NCBI RefSeq assembly: GCF_002115745.1
Contig: NZ_JFKB01000008.1
Span: 1 to 64,000 of the forward strand
From: Thalassospira alkalitolerans
GTDB lineage: Bacteria > Pseudomonadota > Alphaproteobacteria > Rhodospirillales > Thalassospiraceae
Direction of reading: 5' to 3'
DNA length: 64,000 bases
Of the stretch, positions 63,844 to 64,000 are shown piece after piece; position 1 is the first letter of the stretch, and the number at the start of each line of letters is the position of its first letter. The notes beneath the pieces were generated by a model. It did not search any database and was not told the DNA's origin. It worked only from the letters and a program-made list of their open reading frames with translations. Both the position numbers and the translations under genes were made by a program.

Positions 63844-64000
63844 CTAGCTGTAATTCGATGGGAACAACGCGCGCTTGGCGATATCATCGACTTCTGTTTT
63901 AAAGGTAATATCTGAGCCAACCTTACGCGCACGCTCAACTGCCGGGCGAGCAGAAATTGCAGTATGCCAGTGTTTAATGTTGGGATAAAGGTCGAGTACA
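63844..64000 (-). CDS. C-terminal end of a glutathione S-transferase
   Basis: The last 51 codons of a minus-strand gene that continues past the window edge; its stop TAG is at 63846-63844. The translation contains LYPNIKHWHTAISARPAVERA, the end of the GST helical domain with the usual WHxAIxARPAVxRA pattern. It then runs through a short tail to FPSNYS. Start and catalytic domain are outside the window. It is the second GST in the region, not adjacent to the first. Confidence 0.75.
   Translation of the reverse strand, partial: VLDLYPNIKHWHTAISARPAVERARKVGSDITFKTEVDDIAKRALFPSNYS

Noticed and set aside
63750..63938. 62-codon minus ORF near the right edge
   Set aside because: The frame offset by one encodes a recognisable GST C terminus, so this ORF is a shadow of it.

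Overview
The window looks like chromosomal DNA of an alphaproteobacterium, most likely a Rhodospirillales organism close to Thalassospira. The evidence is moderate GC, a circularly permuted two-piece tmRNA, an alpha-type SspB, an mreBCD-mrdA-rodA cluster and a CobC-type threonine-phosphate decarboxylase. The genus is an inference; no 16S rRNA or species marker is present.

Region 1 (1-7.0 kb): the 3' end of a tRNA (probably Gln), a GFA-family protein, 5-formyl-THF cyclo-ligase, a cold-shock protein, a decayed periplasmic binding-protein gene, a soluble diguanylate cyclase, a coiled-coil protein and a LysE-type exporter. Region 2 (7.0-16.4 kb): leuA behind a leucine-rich leader peptide with competing RNA stems, a secreted hydrolase-fold protein without its nucleophile, then the rod-shape genes mreB, mreC, mreD, mrdA and rodA. 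Region 3 (16.4-34 kb) is dominated by signalling. It holds a binding-protein/diguanylate-cyclase operon, a hybrid kinase with its own HPt domain, a LuxO-like sigma-54 activator, a STAS plus kinase/receiver/phosphatase partner-switching pair, and a GGDEF-EAL protein. Between them lie GDPD, M24, PhyH and cobC metabolic genes. A 269-bp MITE-like element sits against the 3' end of a TPR gene and supplies its stop codon.

Region 4 (34-47 kb): a WYL regulator with a large palindrome upstream, a CoA-transferase, small hydrolases, AbrB and EamA transporters, a GAF/MCP protein, a Usp/antiporter pair, and class I fumarase. Region 5 (46.9-49.1 kb): sspB and the tmRNA gene lie next to each other, so the tag-encoding RNA is beside the adaptor expected to bind that tag. 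A divergent AT-rich HNH nuclease gene follows. Region 6 (49.2-52.9 kb): thyA-folA, a TetR regulator, a methyltransferase and a peroxiredoxin-like gene behind a 30-bp palindrome that partly matches a site upstream of the TetR gene.

Region 7 (52.9-62 kb): an AT-rich MBOAT/SGNH O-acetylation pair, a relic in which SURF1 and CyoD sequence are joined at an 8-bp shared word, a GST, and the intact cyoABCD-surf1 quinol oxidase operon. Region 8 (62-64 kb): an MFS transporter and the C-terminal end of another GST running off the window.

No CRISPR array, prophage, integrase or complete insertion sequence was seen. The least ordinary loci are the leu attenuator, the MITE, the SURF1/CyoD relic, the partner-switching protein, the paired operators and an orphan plus-strand terminator.
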